A stretch of DNA of 37,497 nt, taken from the NCBI RefSeq assembly GCF_002270055.1, contig NZ_NIBG01000032.1, positions 1-37,497 on the forward strand, given 5' to 3'. Below, piece after piece: positions 8,640 to 17,255 of this stretch (positions are counted from its first letter, which is position 1; the number at the start of each line of letters is the position of its first letter). Origin of the DNA: Anaeromicrobium sediminis. Lineage in GTDB: Bacteria; Bacillota; Clostridia; Peptostreptococcales; Thermotaleaceae. The position numbers and the translations under genes were made by a program. Below the pieces are notes generated by a model. It was not told the DNA's origin. It searched no databases and worked only from the letters and a program-made list of their open reading frames with translations.

Positions 8640-8673
8640 AAATACTAGCTTCTTTATTAAGAAACTAGTATTT
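8640..8673 (-). terminator. Intrinsic terminator downstream of asnA
   Basis: A 15-bp stem with one mismatch (AAATACTAGTTTCTT / AAGAAGCTAGTATTT on the minus strand), a 4-nt loop and a T7 run on the minus strand, about 90 nt after asnA. Confidence 0.8.
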
Positions 8674-8762
8674 ATAAAGGAATGTTAGCTTATACACTTT
8701 TATAATTTAGACACTTTAATTATATATAGAGGGCTAACAATCCCTATTAGCATATTATTCTC

Positions 8763-9776
8763 TTATAATAATTGAATGTTTGCTCTTTCACATGCAAGCA
8801 TCATTTCAACTGGCCAAATTGATGCTTGAACTTCTCCTATATGGGCCTTTCTTAAGAAGAACATACAAATTCTTGATTGACCAATTCCACCACCTACTGT
8901 ATATGGTAATTCCTTATCTAATAACATTCTGTGGTATTGTAATTCTTTTTTATCTTCACATCCAGATATGGTTAACTGTCTTTCTAAAGATTCCTCATCA
9001 ACTCTTATTCCCATTGAAGATAATTCAAATGCAGACTCAAGTATTGGGTTCCAGAAAACTATATCTCCGTTTAATTCCCAGTCATCATAATCTGGAGCAC
9101 GGCCATCGTGTTTCTCTCCTGATTTTAAATCTCCACCAATCTTCATAATGAATACAGCTTTATGCTTTTTACAAATAGCAGTCTCCCTTTCCTTTGATGT
9201 AAATTCTGGATACATATCTTCTAGTTCTTGAGCTGTTACAAAGAATATCTCTTCTGGTAAAAACTTTTCATAATCATCATATACTTCTTCTCCTACGAAA
9301 TCTTCTGTAGCTTTGAATACTCTATAGATACCGCTTACAATTTCCTTTAATTTTTCTTCAGTTCTGTCTTCCTTTTTAATTATCTTTTCCCAATCCCATT
9401 GATCTACATAGATAGAATGTAAGTTAGTAAGCTCTTCATCTCTTCTTATTGCATTCATATCTGTATATAGTCCAGTTGCTTCTTCAAATCCATATCTATA
9501 TAAAGCCATTCTCTTCCATTTTGCTAAGGAATGAACTATTTGAACTTCCTTTCCTCCAATTCCCTTCACATCAAATCCTACGGCTCTTTCTATTCCATTT
9601 AAATCATCATTTGTTCCCGTCTCTGGTGCTACAAATAATGGTGCTGATACTCTAGTTAAGTTTAATTCCTCAGCTAATGCTCTTTCAAAGAAATCTTTCA
9701 CTTTCTTAATAGCTACCTCTGTTTCAATAACATCTAATACTGGTGTGTATTCTTCTGGTACAAATAGTTTATACAT
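8763..9776 (-). CDS. asnA: Aspartate-ammonia ligase (asparagine synthetase A)
   Basis: The 337-residue protein makes asparagine from aspartate, ammonia and ATP (AMP-forming). Its fold is that of class II aminoacyl-tRNA synthetases and its length matches the family. Visible family segments include [32 protein letters not shown]-like [44 protein letters not shown] and the C-terminal [11 protein letters not shown]. The start is ATG 9776, preceded by GGAGGA. It is a single gene under an upstream T-box whose specifier is AAC (Asn), so expression should rise when tRNA-Asn is uncharged. Confidence 0.97.
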   Translation of the reverse strand: MYKLFVPEEYTPVLDVIETEVAIKKVKDFFERALAEELNLTRVSAPLFVAPETGTNDDLNGIERAVGFDVKGIGGKEVQIVHSLAKWKRMALYRYGFEEATGLYTDMNAIRRDEELTNLHSIYVDQWDWEKIIKKEDRTEEKLKEIVSGIYRVFKATEDFVGEEVYDDYEKFLPEEIFFVTAQELEDMYPEFTSKERETAICKKHKAVFIMKIGGDLKSGEKHDGRAPDYDDWELNGDIVFWNPILESAFELSSMGIRVDEESLERQLTISGCEDKKELQYHRMLLDKELPYTVGGGIGQSRICMFFLRKAHIGEVQASIWPVEMMLACERANIQLL

Positions 9777-9870
9777 AATTCTTCCTCCTCTTGTTTTTTC
9801 ACAATATTCGTAATCTTCTTAATATTCCGATTATATTCATTCCATAATTGGCTCTATTCCTTTTTTGGGT

Positions 9871-10168
9871 ATTAAAAAAACCTTCCACCCCTGCTACTTA
9901 GCAGGGACGAAAGGTTGAATTTCCGCGGTACCACCCTAAATTGGCAATATGCCCTCTTTATCAGTACGGATTGGTATATAATCGATACTGTCCACTAGAT
10001 AACGGTTTGGTTCCGTCTAAGCCTACTTTCTTGCGATTTCGGTTAGAAACTCAGAGATGTTCTTCATTAAAGATTTCGTGTTGGTCTTTCACCGTCACCA
10101 ACTCGCTAAGACTACCTTCTTTAATTACTCTTCTCGTCACAGTTTTTATTACTGAGGTTTTCTTTTAT
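9871..10168 (-). promoter_or_regulatory. T-box leader, asparagine-specific
   Basis: The leader carries the T-box core on the minus strand (GGGTGGTACCGCGG, 9936-9923) followed by a strong terminator: AACCTTTCGTCCCTGC and GCAGGGGTGGAAGGTT arms with a T7 run at 9880-9874. The T-box core can pair with the 5' arm to form the antiterminator. Stem I has the AGCGAGTTGGTGACGGTG segment. In the specifier loop GAAGAACATC the triplet AAC (10061-10059) is the Asn codon and is followed by a purine. This agrees with asnA downstream. Confidence 0.93.
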
Positions 10169-10176
10169 TGATGATA

Positions 10177-10205
10177 ATTGTACATGACACAAAAACATTT
10201 GTCAA
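10177..10205 (-). promoter_or_regulatory. SigA promoter of the asnA T-box transcript
   Basis: On the minus strand TTGACA (10205-10200), a 17-bp spacer and TACAAT (10182-10177) form a near-consensus vegetative promoter immediately before the T-box leader. Confidence 0.85.
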
Positions 10206-10224
10206 TACTTTTTGAAAAGTTTTT

Positions 10225-11904
10225 TTATTTTTTATCTATCCAGTTTTTGATTTCCTGTACAATAGGTTCTATTACACCCCTTTCAAAGGGACTTTTTAAT
10301 GTGGCGCTTTTAACTAGCTTTAAGAAAGACAAACTTCCACCACGTTTACATAGGTTTATATAGTCTTGCCATGCTTCTTGTCTGTTTTTATTAGCCTTTG
10401 ACCAGAATTGGAATGCACATATTTGTGCCAATGTGTAGTCAATATAGTAAAATGGATTTTTAAATATATGACCCTGTTGATACCAATATGAACCCCTTTC
10501 TAAGAATTGATTATTTTCATAATCCCTATGGGGTAAATATTTTTTTTCCAATTCTCTCCAAGCTCTTTTTCTTTCCACAGGATTCATCTGTGGGTTGTTA
10601 TATATTATATGCTGAAATTCGTCAACTAATACACCATATGGTATGAATAATATGGAATTTATTAAATGACCATATCTATATTTGTCAGCTTCTTCTCCAA
10701 AAAACAGATTCATCCAAGGCCAAGTTAAAAATTCCATGCTCATGGAATGGATTTCACATGCATCTAGGGTTGGAAACTTATATTCTACTAAATCATATTC
10801 TCTACTCTCATAAACTTGAAAAGCATGACCAGCTTCATGAGTTAATACATCCACATCATCTATAGTTCCATTAAAGTTTGAGAATATATAAGGCATATTA
10901 AAACTGCCTATGTAAGTACAATATCCTCCAGGTGATTTTCCTTTTTTGCTAAGTAAATCCATACAATTTTTTTCTACCATATCTTTAAAAAATATTTTCG
11001 TTTCAGGAGATAATTCATTATACATTCTCTCTCCCATTTTAAGTATATACTCTGGGTCTCCGGCTAAATTTGCATTACCATCTTTAAAGGTGATTAATTC
11101 ATCATAGTACTTTAATTTATTTACACCTAATTCTTTTCTTTGCATTTCTCTTAATTCAGTACAAAAGGGCACTATATATTTTAATACTTCCTCCCTAAAT
11201 GTGGCCACCATCTCAGGAGTATAATCGGATCTTAACATTCTTTTATATCCTAAGTGAGTAAAATTTTCATAGCCTAATTTTTTAGCTATGTTAGTTCTTA
11301 CCCTAACTAAATTATCATAGATAGTGTCTAATTTTTCTTCATTTTCTTCAAAAAACTCATATTTGGCTTCATTGGCTTCTTTTCTTGTATTTCTATCCTC
11401 ATTCATTTGATAAGGTCTCATTTGAGATAAATTACATACTTCACCATTGAAATTAATGGAAGCTGCGGCCAATACTTTAGTGTATTCACTCATAAGTTTA
11501 TTTTCTTCTTTTAAGTCATCTATTATGTCTTCACTAAAGGTATCTATGGTCAGACTGGCTATGGTGAATAACTGTTCTCCCCATTTATCCTTTAATTCTT
11601 CAATGTTATTCGATTTCATTAAAGTCTTATAAAATTTTGAAACTAAATCGTCATACTCAGGTTTATTCTCATCAAAGAATTCCTGTTCCTTTTCATAGAA
11701 TTCTTCCTTTGTGTTTATGGTATGCCTAATATATACAATTTGTTCCATGGATTCAAATTCAACTCTTAAATTATTAATTTCCAACAATAATTTATTCTCA
11801 GTTTCAAAGTCATGAGCTTCCTCAAAGCTTAACAATAATTTATTAAATGTATTTTTAAGTTCTTCCATATTAGGTCTTTTATATTTCATATCTGCAAATT
11901 TCAC
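10225..11904 (-). CDS. M3-family oligoendopeptidase (PepF-like)
   Basis: A 559-residue cytoplasmic zinc metallopeptidase that degrades short peptides. The zinc site is intact: HEAGH at residues 356-360 with the third ligand Glu near 384 (DACEIHSMSMEF). There is no signal peptide, and the length is usual for this clostridial and bacillar M3 group (about 560). Translation probably starts at GTG 11904, 11 nt after AGGAG; the first internal ATG is at codon 6. It is transcribed alone, divergent from the thiamine operon, with only about 85 nt to that operon's promoter. Confidence 0.95.
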   Translation of the reverse strand: MKFADMKYKRPNMEELKNTFNKLLLSFEEAHDFETENKLLLEINNLRVEFESMEQIVYIRHTINTKEEFYEKEQEFFDENKPEYDDLVSKFYKTLMKSNNIEELKDKWGEQLFTIASLTIDTFSEDIIDDLKEENKLMSEYTKVLAAASINFNGEVCNLSQMRPYQMNEDRNTRKEANEAKYEFFEENEEKLDTIYDNLVRVRTNIAKKLGYENFTHLGYKRMLRSDYTPEMVATFREEVLKYIVPFCTELREMQRKELGVNKLKYYDELITFKDGNANLAGDPEYILKMGERMYNELSPETKIFFKDMVEKNCMDLLSKKGKSPGGYCTYIGSFNMPYIFSNFNGTIDDVDVLTHEAGHAFQVYESREYDLVEYKFPTLDACEIHSMSMEFLTWPWMNLFFGEEADKYRYGHLINSILFIPYGVLVDEFQHIIYNNPQMNPVERKRAWRELEKKYLPHRDYENNQFLERGSYWYQQGHIFKNPFYYIDYTLAQICAFQFWSKANKNRQEAWQDYINLCKRGGSLSFLKLVKSATLKSPFERGVIEPIVQEIKNWIDKK

Positions 11905-11987
11905 CTATTTATCATCTCCTCTTAAAGCATATTTCAATAATATTAATATTTACCTAATATGTCAATTTAATCCTCATTTATTTCGTA

Positions 11988-12016
11988 TTGACCATTTTTT
12001 ATTCTTATAGTAAGAT
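11988..12016 (+). promoter_or_regulatory. SigA promoter of the thiamine operon
   Basis: TTGACC (11988-11993), a 17-bp spacer and TAAGAT (12011-12016) precede the TPP riboswitch by about 20 nt. Confidence 0.75.
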
Positions 12017-12031
12017 TAACCTAAAGTAAAT

Positions 12032-12126
12032 ATTTGGCTAGGGGAGTCAGTGTTACTGTCTGAGAGTAAGAATGATAATTCTTTAACCCTTGACCTGATC
12101 TGGATAATACCAGCGTAGGAAAGCAC
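12032..12126 (+). promoter_or_regulatory. TPP riboswitch (THI element)
   Basis: It contains the conserved THI-box blocks in order: GGGGAGTC, CTGAGAGTAAG, ACCCTTGACCTGATCTGGAT and ACCAGCGTAGGAAA. It lies upstream of thiD with a terminator between, so thiamine pyrophosphate should switch the operon off by transcription termination. Confidence 0.96.
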
Positions 12127-12152
12127 CTTTAATATGCATAGAATCTATTGAG

Positions 12153-12188
12153 CATGTACCTATTGTTGGTACATGTTTTTTTATTTTT
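12153..12188 (+). terminator. Riboswitch-controlled terminator
   Basis: The hairpin CATGTACC / GGTACATG with a 7-nt loop is followed by seven T and ATTTTT. It is the expression platform of the TPP riboswitch. Confidence 0.88.
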
Positions 12189-12204
12189 AAGGAGAGTGAT
12201 TATA

Positions 12205-13002
12205 TTGAAACATTGTTTAACCATTGCCGGGTCTGATTCCTGTGGTGGAGCTGGAATTCAGGCAGATTTAAAGGCTTTTAGTGCCCTTGAAACTTACGGT
12301 ATGAGTGTTATTACAGCCATAACAGCTCAAAATACCCAGGGAGTTTTTGCAACTCAAAACATTGATCCTGAAATAGTGTCTAAACAAATTGAAGTATTAT
12401 TTGATGACATAAAAATAGATGCTATAAAGATAGGTATGGTATCTACTATAGATATTATAGAAGCCATATCTAAATCCCTTAAAAAATTTTCTTTACCTAA
12501 ATTAGTAGTTGATCCAGTTATGATATCTAAAAGTGGCTTTGATTTATTAAAAAAAGAATCAAAGGACGCTTTAGTAAAGGAACTTTTCCCTATTGCCTAC
12601 ATAATCACACCAAATTTACTTGAAGCACAGGATATATTAGGTTATGAGATTAAAACTGTAGAAGACATGAAAAAAGCTGCAAAGGATCTTCATAAGCTAG
12701 GACCTGAAAATGTTTTAGTAAAGGGTGGTCACTTAGAAGGTGATGCCATAGACGTTCTCTATGACGGAGAAAACTATCATATATTTGAAGAAAAACGTAT
12801 AGATTGTATTCATACCCATGGTACGGGTTGTACTTTATCTTCAGCCATAGCTGCCCATTTAGCTAAGGGATTTGATTTGGTAGATGCAGTTAAATACTCT
12901 AAAGATTATATTTCTACTGCCATTGCCCATGGAATATCAATTGGAAAGGGAGTAGGTCCTACTAATCACTTCTACAATCTATATAATAAAAAGGAGGAGT
13001 AA
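12205..13002 (+). CDS. thiD: Hydroxymethylpyrimidine/phosphomethylpyrimidine kinase
   Basis: ThiD phosphorylates HMP and then HMP-P to HMP-PP, the pyrimidine half of thiamine. Ribokinase-fold landmarks: N-terminal LTIAGSDSCGGAGIQADLKA, KIGMVSTID, VVDPVMISKSG, the VLVKGGHLEGDAIDVLYDG segment, and the anion-hole HTHGTGCTLSSAIAAHLAKG near the C-terminus. The start is taken as TTG 12205, eight nt after AAGGAGAG. A longer in-frame opening at 12148 would start inside the riboswitch terminator and is rejected. The protein is 265 residues, the usual length. First gene of the thiD-thiM-thiE operon, ending 2 nt before thiM. Confidence 0.96.
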   Translation: MKHCLTIAGSDSCGGAGIQADLKAFSALETYGMSVITAITAQNTQGVFATQNIDPEIVSKQIEVLFDDIKIDAIKIGMVSTIDIIEAISKSLKKFSLPKLVVDPVMISKSGFDLLKKESKDALVKELFPIAYIITPNLLEAQDILGYEIKTVEDMKKAAKDLHKLGPENVLVKGGHLEGDAIDVLYDGENYHIFEEKRIDCIHTHGTGCTLSSAIAAHLAKGFDLVDAVKYSKDYISTAIAHGISIGKGVGPTNHFYNLYNKKEE

Positions 13003-13004
13003 TC

Positions 13005-13814
13005 ATGCTTAATAATGAATTTGAAAAGGCATTTTCACTACTAAAAAGTAATTCACCATTAGTTCATCACATAACTAACTATGTGACGGCCCATATTTGT
13101 GCTGATATGACCTTGGCTATAGGAGCATCTCCCGTTATGGCAGATGCCATAGAAGAGGTAGAAGAAATGGTTAGTATGAGTAGTTCTTTAGTAATAAATA
13201 TAGGAACTTTAAATGAAAGAACTGTAAAATCCATGATAAAAGCAGGAAAAAAAGCCAATGAATGTGGAACTCCTGTAATTTTAGATCCAGTAGGAGCAGG
13301 AGCTACTACCTTTAGATACGAAACTACAAAAAAATTAATAGAAGAAATAGATTTTGCTATCATAAAGGGAAACCTATCTGAAATAAAGACCATAGCAGGT
13401 CTTAGTACAAAATCTCGTGGTGTAGATTCTATAGATATGGATTCTAATTCCCACAATATTGCAAGAGAATTAGCTAAAAAACTAAATTGTGTAATTGTCA
13501 TTACAGGACAAGAAGATATAGTATCTGATGGTGAAACTACCTTAGTATTAAAAAATGGTACTCCCCTTCTTGGGTCCATTACAGGAACAGGATGTATGAG
13601 TGCTTCTTTAATAGGATCTTTTGTAGGGGTTGGTCTATCCCCTTTAACTAGTGCTTCCCTTGCCATTTTAACCATGTGTATTAGCGGAGAAATTGCAGCT
13701 AGACGCCTCTCTAATGATTCTGGTTCTAAGTCCTTTAAAACATATTTAATAGACGCCGTATACAATATGGAATATGATACAATTTCTAAGGAGATGAATG
13801 TGGAATATGTATAA
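13005..13814 (+). CDS. thiM: Hydroxyethylthiazole kinase
   Basis: ThiM phosphorylates the salvaged thiazole alcohol (THZ) for thiamine synthesis. Family segments: PLVHHITNYVTAHICADMTL, GASPVMADA, LVINIGTL, PVILDPVGAGATTFR, IKGNLSEI, VVITGQEDIVSDG and GSITGTGCMSASLIGSF, where the GTGCM Cys is the catalytic region. It has 269 residues, as expected. A strong AAGGAGGAG precedes ATG 13005. It overlaps thiE by 17 nt, indicating translational coupling. Confidence 0.97.
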   Translation: MLNNEFEKAFSLLKSNSPLVHHITNYVTAHICADMTLAIGASPVMADAIEEVEEMVSMSSSLVINIGTLNERTVKSMIKAGKKANECGTPVILDPVGAGATTFRYETTKKLIEEIDFAIIKGNLSEIKTIAGLSTKSRGVDSIDMDSNSHNIARELAKKLNCVIVITGQEDIVSDGETTLVLKNGTPLLGSITGTGCMSASLIGSFVGVGLSPLTSASLAILTMCISGEIAARRLSNDSGSKSFKTYLIDAVYNMEYDTISKEMNVEYV

Positions 13815-14427
13815 TCTAGATGATAAAAAACTATATTTAGTAACGGACATGTTTAATTTTTCCTTTCAGGAACTTTTACAAAGGGTTGAAAAGGCCATAG
13901 AAGGAGGATGCACCATAGTTCAAATCAGAGAAAAGTCTGCAAGTTCAAGGGAATTTTATGAAAGGGCTATGGAGATGAAAGAACTATGTGAAAAACACGG
14001 TGCTCTTTTCATAGTAAATGATAGGATAGATATTGCTTTAGCTGTTGATGCCCACGGCATTCACCTAGGACAAAGTGATTTATCTATAGACATTGCAAAA
14101 AAAATTCTTGGTAAAGATAAAATCATAGGTATTTCTGCCAATAACATTGAAGATGCAAAGGAAGCTGAAGAAAAGGGAGCCCATTACATAGGAGTAGGAG
14201 CCATATTTCCTACTACCACAAAAAATGATGCCCAACATGTAGATTTAAATACTTTGTATCATATTCAATCCCATATTAATATTCCAATCTATGCCATAGG
14301 TGGAATTAATTTAGACAATGCATGTGAAATTTCAAATAAAAAAATACATGGAATAGCCATATCCTCATGTATTTTAAAAGCCAATTGCCCTAAAGAAGCA
14401 TCCTCAACTTTAAAGAAATTATTTTAA
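13798..14427 (+). CDS. thiE: Thiamine-phosphate synthase
   Basis: ThiE joins HMP-PP and THZ-P to give thiamine phosphate. The TIM-barrel landmarks are QIREKSASSREFYE, LFIVNDRIDIALAVDAHGIHLGQ (split here as VNDRIDIALAVDA and GIHLGQSDL), IIGISANNIEDA, YIGVGAIFPTTTK and YAIGGINLDNA. The enzyme is complete at 209 residues. ATG 13798 sits four nt after AAGGAG, inside the thiM end. Together with thiD and thiM it makes a salvage set; thiC and the thiazole synthesis genes are not here. Confidence 0.96.
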   Translation: MWNMYNLDDKKLYLVTDMFNFSFQELLQRVEKAIEGGCTIVQIREKSASSREFYERAMEMKELCEKHGALFIVNDRIDIALAVDAHGIHLGQSDLSIDIAKKILGKDKIIGISANNIEDAKEAEEKGAHYIGVGAIFPTTTKNDAQHVDLNTLYHIQSHINIPIYAIGGINLDNACEISNKKIHGIAISSCILKANCPKEASSTLKKLF

Positions 14428-14432
14428 TATTT

Positions 14433-14471
14433 AGTTGATAGTAGTCTCTATAACTGCTATCAACTTTTTTA
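14433..14471 (+). terminator. Intrinsic terminator of the thiamine operon
   Basis: A 12-bp stem with one G-U pair (AGTTGATAGTAG / CTGCTATCAACT) is followed by six T, directly after thiE. Confidence 0.88.
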
Positions 14472-14518
14472 GTTTCTATGAAATCATAAGAATCTATATA
14501 TACAAACTTCTAATAGCA

Positions 14519-14971
14519 TTAATCTTCCTTCTCTATTATCTTTAATATTTCACTTCCGCAACATTTTCCAGATGGATTTTCAATTTCACAATTACATTTA
14601 CCCATAGTACCAGCTATTTTATTTACTTCAACTATAGTTCTAGCTCCATGTTCCCTAACTACCCTTATTACTTTTTCTTCTGTAATCTCGCTACAATAAC
14701 ATATATATTTTGGATTGGCATCTTCCTTAAAAGCCACTGGAACTTTAATTTTATCCTTTTCTATTACAACATTACCTGAATAATATACTACGTCACATTT
14801 ACTGTCTTTACATAAAAAATACTCTTTCTCTGAAATGTGCCTATTATCTTTCACTAAGTGCCTTACAGTTATAGGTTTAATTAGCTCTCCCTTATTACCG
14901 CATTTAGGACAAGACTCTTTTTTTAGTGTTTCCCCAACACTATTAACAGGTCCTCAACAGTTTTTCTTCAT
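14519..14971 (-). CDS. Candidate selenoprotein: CopZ N-domain/BFD-like Fe-S protein with in-frame UGA
   Basis: Read from ATG 14971, which has GAGGTGA six nt upstream, the frame is open for 150 residues except for TGA at codon 6 (14956-14954): MKKNC-(UGA)-GPVNSVGE. Downstream is a CPKCGNKG zinc/iron-sulfur ribbon, FLCKDSKCDVVYY as in CopZ N-terminal domains, and a BFD-like [2Fe-2S] domain (ICYCSEIT ... GKCNCEIENPSGKCC). Right after the UGA is a hairpin fitting a bacterial SECIS. Selenocysteine beside Cys5 would give a redox Cys-Sec pair, suggesting metal or electron handling. The alternative start GTG 14854 gives 111 residues but drops CPKCG and has a poor ribosome site. A simple nonsense mutation of a Cys codon remains possible. 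Confidence 0.65.
14924..14942 (-). promoter_or_regulatory. Candidate bacterial SECIS hairpin
   Basis: On the minus strand TAGTGTT-GGGGA-AACACTA forms a perfect 7-bp stem with a 5-nt loop beginning with G. The loop starts 18 nt after the UGA. Published bacterial SECIS rules (G in the first two loop bases, loop 3-14 nt, upper stem 4-16 bp, 16-37 nt from UGA to loop) are all met. Confidence 0.6.
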
Positions 14972-15032
14972 AGTTCTCACCTCAACCATATGATACCATA
15001 TAAAAAAATAAAAATGGGACCTAGTCACATCT

Positions 15033-15986
15033 TTAAATTTCCAATGTAGTTTCATCAATCCATTTCCATTCTGGTTTATTTTCTTTTATTTTTTCAATTA
15101 AATTAAACATGGCTAAATCTTTCTTTTTAGCTTCTATCATCACATCAAAATCCCTATTTAAATGCTGGCATTTTTCTATAAAACCAATGAAATCTTCTAT
15201 TCTAATGTAATCTGCATGTTTCCTATCGTTCCCCCCCTCTTTAGGGCTAGATATGTGGATTTTAGGAGGAAAATATTCACCCTCCCATGTATCAAATATG
15301 GGTTTTATAATATCTTTTATTTTTTCACCTTTATTATTACAAAGATGATGATGTATATCTAATACCATAGGTGCCTTAATTTCATCACAAATGTCAAGTA
15401 CTTCCTTTGCAGTAAAGGTTTTATCATCGTTTTCAAATATTAATCTACCCTTTAAAATATCGGGCAGTTTATGAAAGTTTTCAATTAACCTTTTAGTTGC
15501 CTGCTTTTTTCCCCCTTGGCTGGACCCTATATGTATAACCATTTTCCCTTGAGGATATTCCATACATTCAAAGTGTTTATTATGATGCATTAAATTCTTT
15601 ATGGTTTTTTCTATCACATCCTCTTTAATACTATTTAGTACATTAAATTGATCGGGATGGGTATCTACCCTCATGTTATATTTTTTTACTATATTTCCTA
15701 TAATTTTTAAGTCTCTACAAAAATACCTTTCAAAGTCCCACTCTACTTCTGGATGAGTTGCCAAGGGTATTAGTTTGGATGTTATCCTATAAAAGTGTAT
15801 ATTATTTTTACCATTATACTTTAATATTTTCTCTAATGCTTCCACATTTGATCTAGTTACTCGTTTTAACTCCATTAATTTTTTTTCTGTTGATAGGGTT
15901 TTATATCTAGCAAATGTAAGGTTGCTAGATGTGGTGATTTTCCCTAGTTTAAGAGCAATAGCCACATAACCAAATCGGATTTTCAT
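15033..15986 (-). CDS. uvsE: UV DNA damage endonuclease
   Basis: UvsE nicks DNA 5' to UV photoproducts in an alternative excision repair route. The TIM-barrel protein has 317 residues and shows FGYVAIAL at the N-terminus, FYRITSKLIPLATHP, VDTHPDQFNVLNS, MVIHIGSSQGGKK, LIFENDDKTFT, MVLDIHHHLCN and KIHISSPK, which include the conserved His, Glu and Asp metal ligands. AAAGGAATG precedes ATG 15986. It lies 61 nt upstream of the candidate selenoprotein on the same strand with no terminator seen between, so they may be co-transcribed. The gene is common in spore formers and suits spore UV resistance. Confidence 0.96.
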   Translation of the reverse strand: MKIRFGYVAIALKLGKITTSSNLTFARYKTLSTEKKLMELKRVTRSNVEALEKILKYNGKNNIHFYRITSKLIPLATHPEVEWDFERYFCRDLKIIGNIVKKYNMRVDTHPDQFNVLNSIKEDVIEKTIKNLMHHNKHFECMEYPQGKMVIHIGSSQGGKKQATKRLIENFHKLPDILKGRLIFENDDKTFTAKEVLDICDEIKAPMVLDIHHHLCNNKGEKIKDIIKPIFDTWEGEYFPPKIHISSPKEGGNDRKHADYIRIEDFIGFIEKCQHLNRDFDVMIEAKKKDLAMFNLIEKIKENKPEWKWIDETTLEI

Positions 15987-16079
15987 AAAATCATTCCTTT
16001 TTTTAATAATAATAATTGGTCTACCCTTTATACTTAATACACTTTTAGTATTCTTTCATTATTAAAATTTTATGTTAAA

Positions 16080-16118
16080 AAAAATCCATGTTTTATATAA
16101 TATAAAACATGGATTTTT
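16080..16118 (-). terminator. Intrinsic terminator (perfect long palindrome)
   Basis: Arms of 19 nt (AAAAATCCATGTTTTATAT and its complement) flank a single base, just after the membrane-anchored protein gene. It also has T runs on both strands. Confidence 0.88.
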
Positions 16119-16122
16119 ATAG

Positions 16123-16722
16123 TTACTCCATAATAAGTTTTACTTCTAATGCCCATTTAGACTTCTTTGCATCCTCGTCCATAGATTCACTGCTTTCGAA
16201 ATTTTCTCCTTCATAAGCATATAATAACCAAACTGGAATTTTTTCTCCTAATTCTATTTCTTTATCCTTTTCTATTTTTTTCATCTCATAATAAAGGCCG
16301 GACTCAAATTTGTCTATGAATTGTATGGATGTGGTATTTCCTTCCTCCTGTGAAAAAACTGTTATCATTTTAAACTCTGAGTCATTATCATCATCATAAA
16401 CTTCCTTTAAGGATATGGAAAATTCACCCTTAATCTCTTCTTTAAAATCAACTTCCATTAAATTTCCCGTATTTTTAACCTTTCCATTCTCCCAAATTTC
16501 ATAAATACTTTTTAATTTTTTACCTTCCCCCTCATAATCAACTTTTACACAGCCGCTTATAATTTCCAAGTGAGGTTCTAACTTTTTATATTTACCTTCA
16601 AATAATTCTGATTTTCCTATAATGTTTTCATGTTTTGACTTTGTCATATATCTTATACCAAATAAAATCAATGCTACACATATGATTAAGAGTACAATTT
16701 TCAATACTTTTTTCTTATTCAT
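16123..16722 (-). CDS. Membrane-anchored protein of unknown function
   Basis: I do not recognise this 199-residue protein. It begins MNKKKVLKIVLLIICVALIL, a single N-terminal membrane anchor or uncleaved signal, and the rest is a charged extracellular domain with many Lys/Glu, one Cys (GCVKVDY) and no catalytic motif that I can see. The middle part alternates beta-strand-like segments (LKSIYEIWENGKVKNTGNL, FSISLKEVYDD, KMITVFSQEE, SIQFIDKF). ATG 16722 follows AGGAGGG. It is monocistronic and divergent from the secreted DUF2680-like gene, whose 5' region it shares. Confidence 0.8.
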   Translation of the reverse strand: MNKKKVLKIVLLIICVALILFGIRYMTKSKHENIIGKSELFEGKYKKLEPHLEIISGCVKVDYEGEGKKLKSIYEIWENGKVKNTGNLMEVDFKEEIKGEFSISLKEVYDDDNDSEFKMITVFSQEEGNTTSIQFIDKFESGLYYEMKKIEKDKEIELGEKIPVWLLYAYEGENFESSESMDEDAKKSKWALEVKLIME

Positions 16723-16871
16723 AATACCCCTCCTAATTTAATTGTATAGTTTTTTTCTCCTAATATGCTAAAAATATGAGACAAGATTTAAAAATATTTA
16801 ATTGCCCTTTTATTGCCACAAAACTGTCACATTAAAAGGATACACTATAGTTAAAAGAAAGGAGAGATAAC

Positions 16872-17213
16872 ATGAAAAAATTAATTTCTTTAGTACTAAC
16901 TATCATATTAGTACTTTCCGTATCTATAGTTGCCTTTGCAGATGATACAACACCAAGTAAAGGTTACTTTAGCAATTCTGGTCTAAGTAAAGAAGAAATA
17001 CTAGAAAAGAAGATGGAAAGAATTGACGAAATGGTTAAAGAAGGTACTTTAACTGAAGAGAAGGCTGCAGAATATAAGAAATTCATTAAAGAAAGATTGG
17101 AAACTTGTGAATATCCAGGACAAAATAGAGGAACTGGAAAAGGTATGAGACTAGGCTTTGGTAGAGGTAAAGGAACAGGTAGAGGCCTAGGCAGAGGTCC
17201 CTGTTGTCAATAA
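16872..17213 (+). CDS. Secreted DUF2680 (YckD)-like protein
   Basis: A 113-residue exported protein: a clean Sec signal (MKKLISLVLTIILVLSVSIV, then AFADD, probable cleavage after AFA), then the short helix pair LSKEEILEKKMERIDEMVKE / LTEEKAAEYKKFIKERLETC typical of DUF2680. The tail is Gly/Arg/Lys-rich (GRGKGTGRGLGRGP) and ends CCQ. Its function is unknown; the basic tail and vicinal Cys pair could bind nucleic acid, metal or the wall. ATG 16872 follows AAAGGAGAG. It is monocistronic, with a terminator shared with the convergent methyltransferase. Confidence 0.82.
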   Translation: MKKLISLVLTIILVLSVSIVAFADDTTPSKGYFSNSGLSKEEILEKKMERIDEMVKEGTLTEEKAAEYKKFIKERLETCEYPGQNRGTGKGMRLGFGRGKGTGRGLGRGPCCQ

Positions 17214-17218
17214 ATAGA

Positions 17219-17252
17219 AAGACGGTTATTAAATAGTTAATAACCGTCTTTT
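17219..17252. terminator. Bidirectional intrinsic terminator
   Basis: A perfect 12-bp stem (AAGACGGTTATT / AATAACCGTCTT) with an 8-nt loop sits between convergent genes, with T tracts for the plus strand and partly for the minus strand. Confidence 0.85.
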
Positions 17253-17255
17253 TAT

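Noticed and set aside
9941-10171. A short plus-strand open frame across the asnA leader
   Set aside because: The region is a clear T-box RNA on the opposite strand.
12148-12204. A longer thiD start
   Set aside because: These 19 codons lie over the riboswitch terminator hairpin and T run and have no ribosome site; the TTG at 12205 has one.
13079-13765. A 228-codon open frame antisense to thiM
   Set aside because: It has no ribosome site and no protein-like domain; it mirrors the codon bias of thiM.
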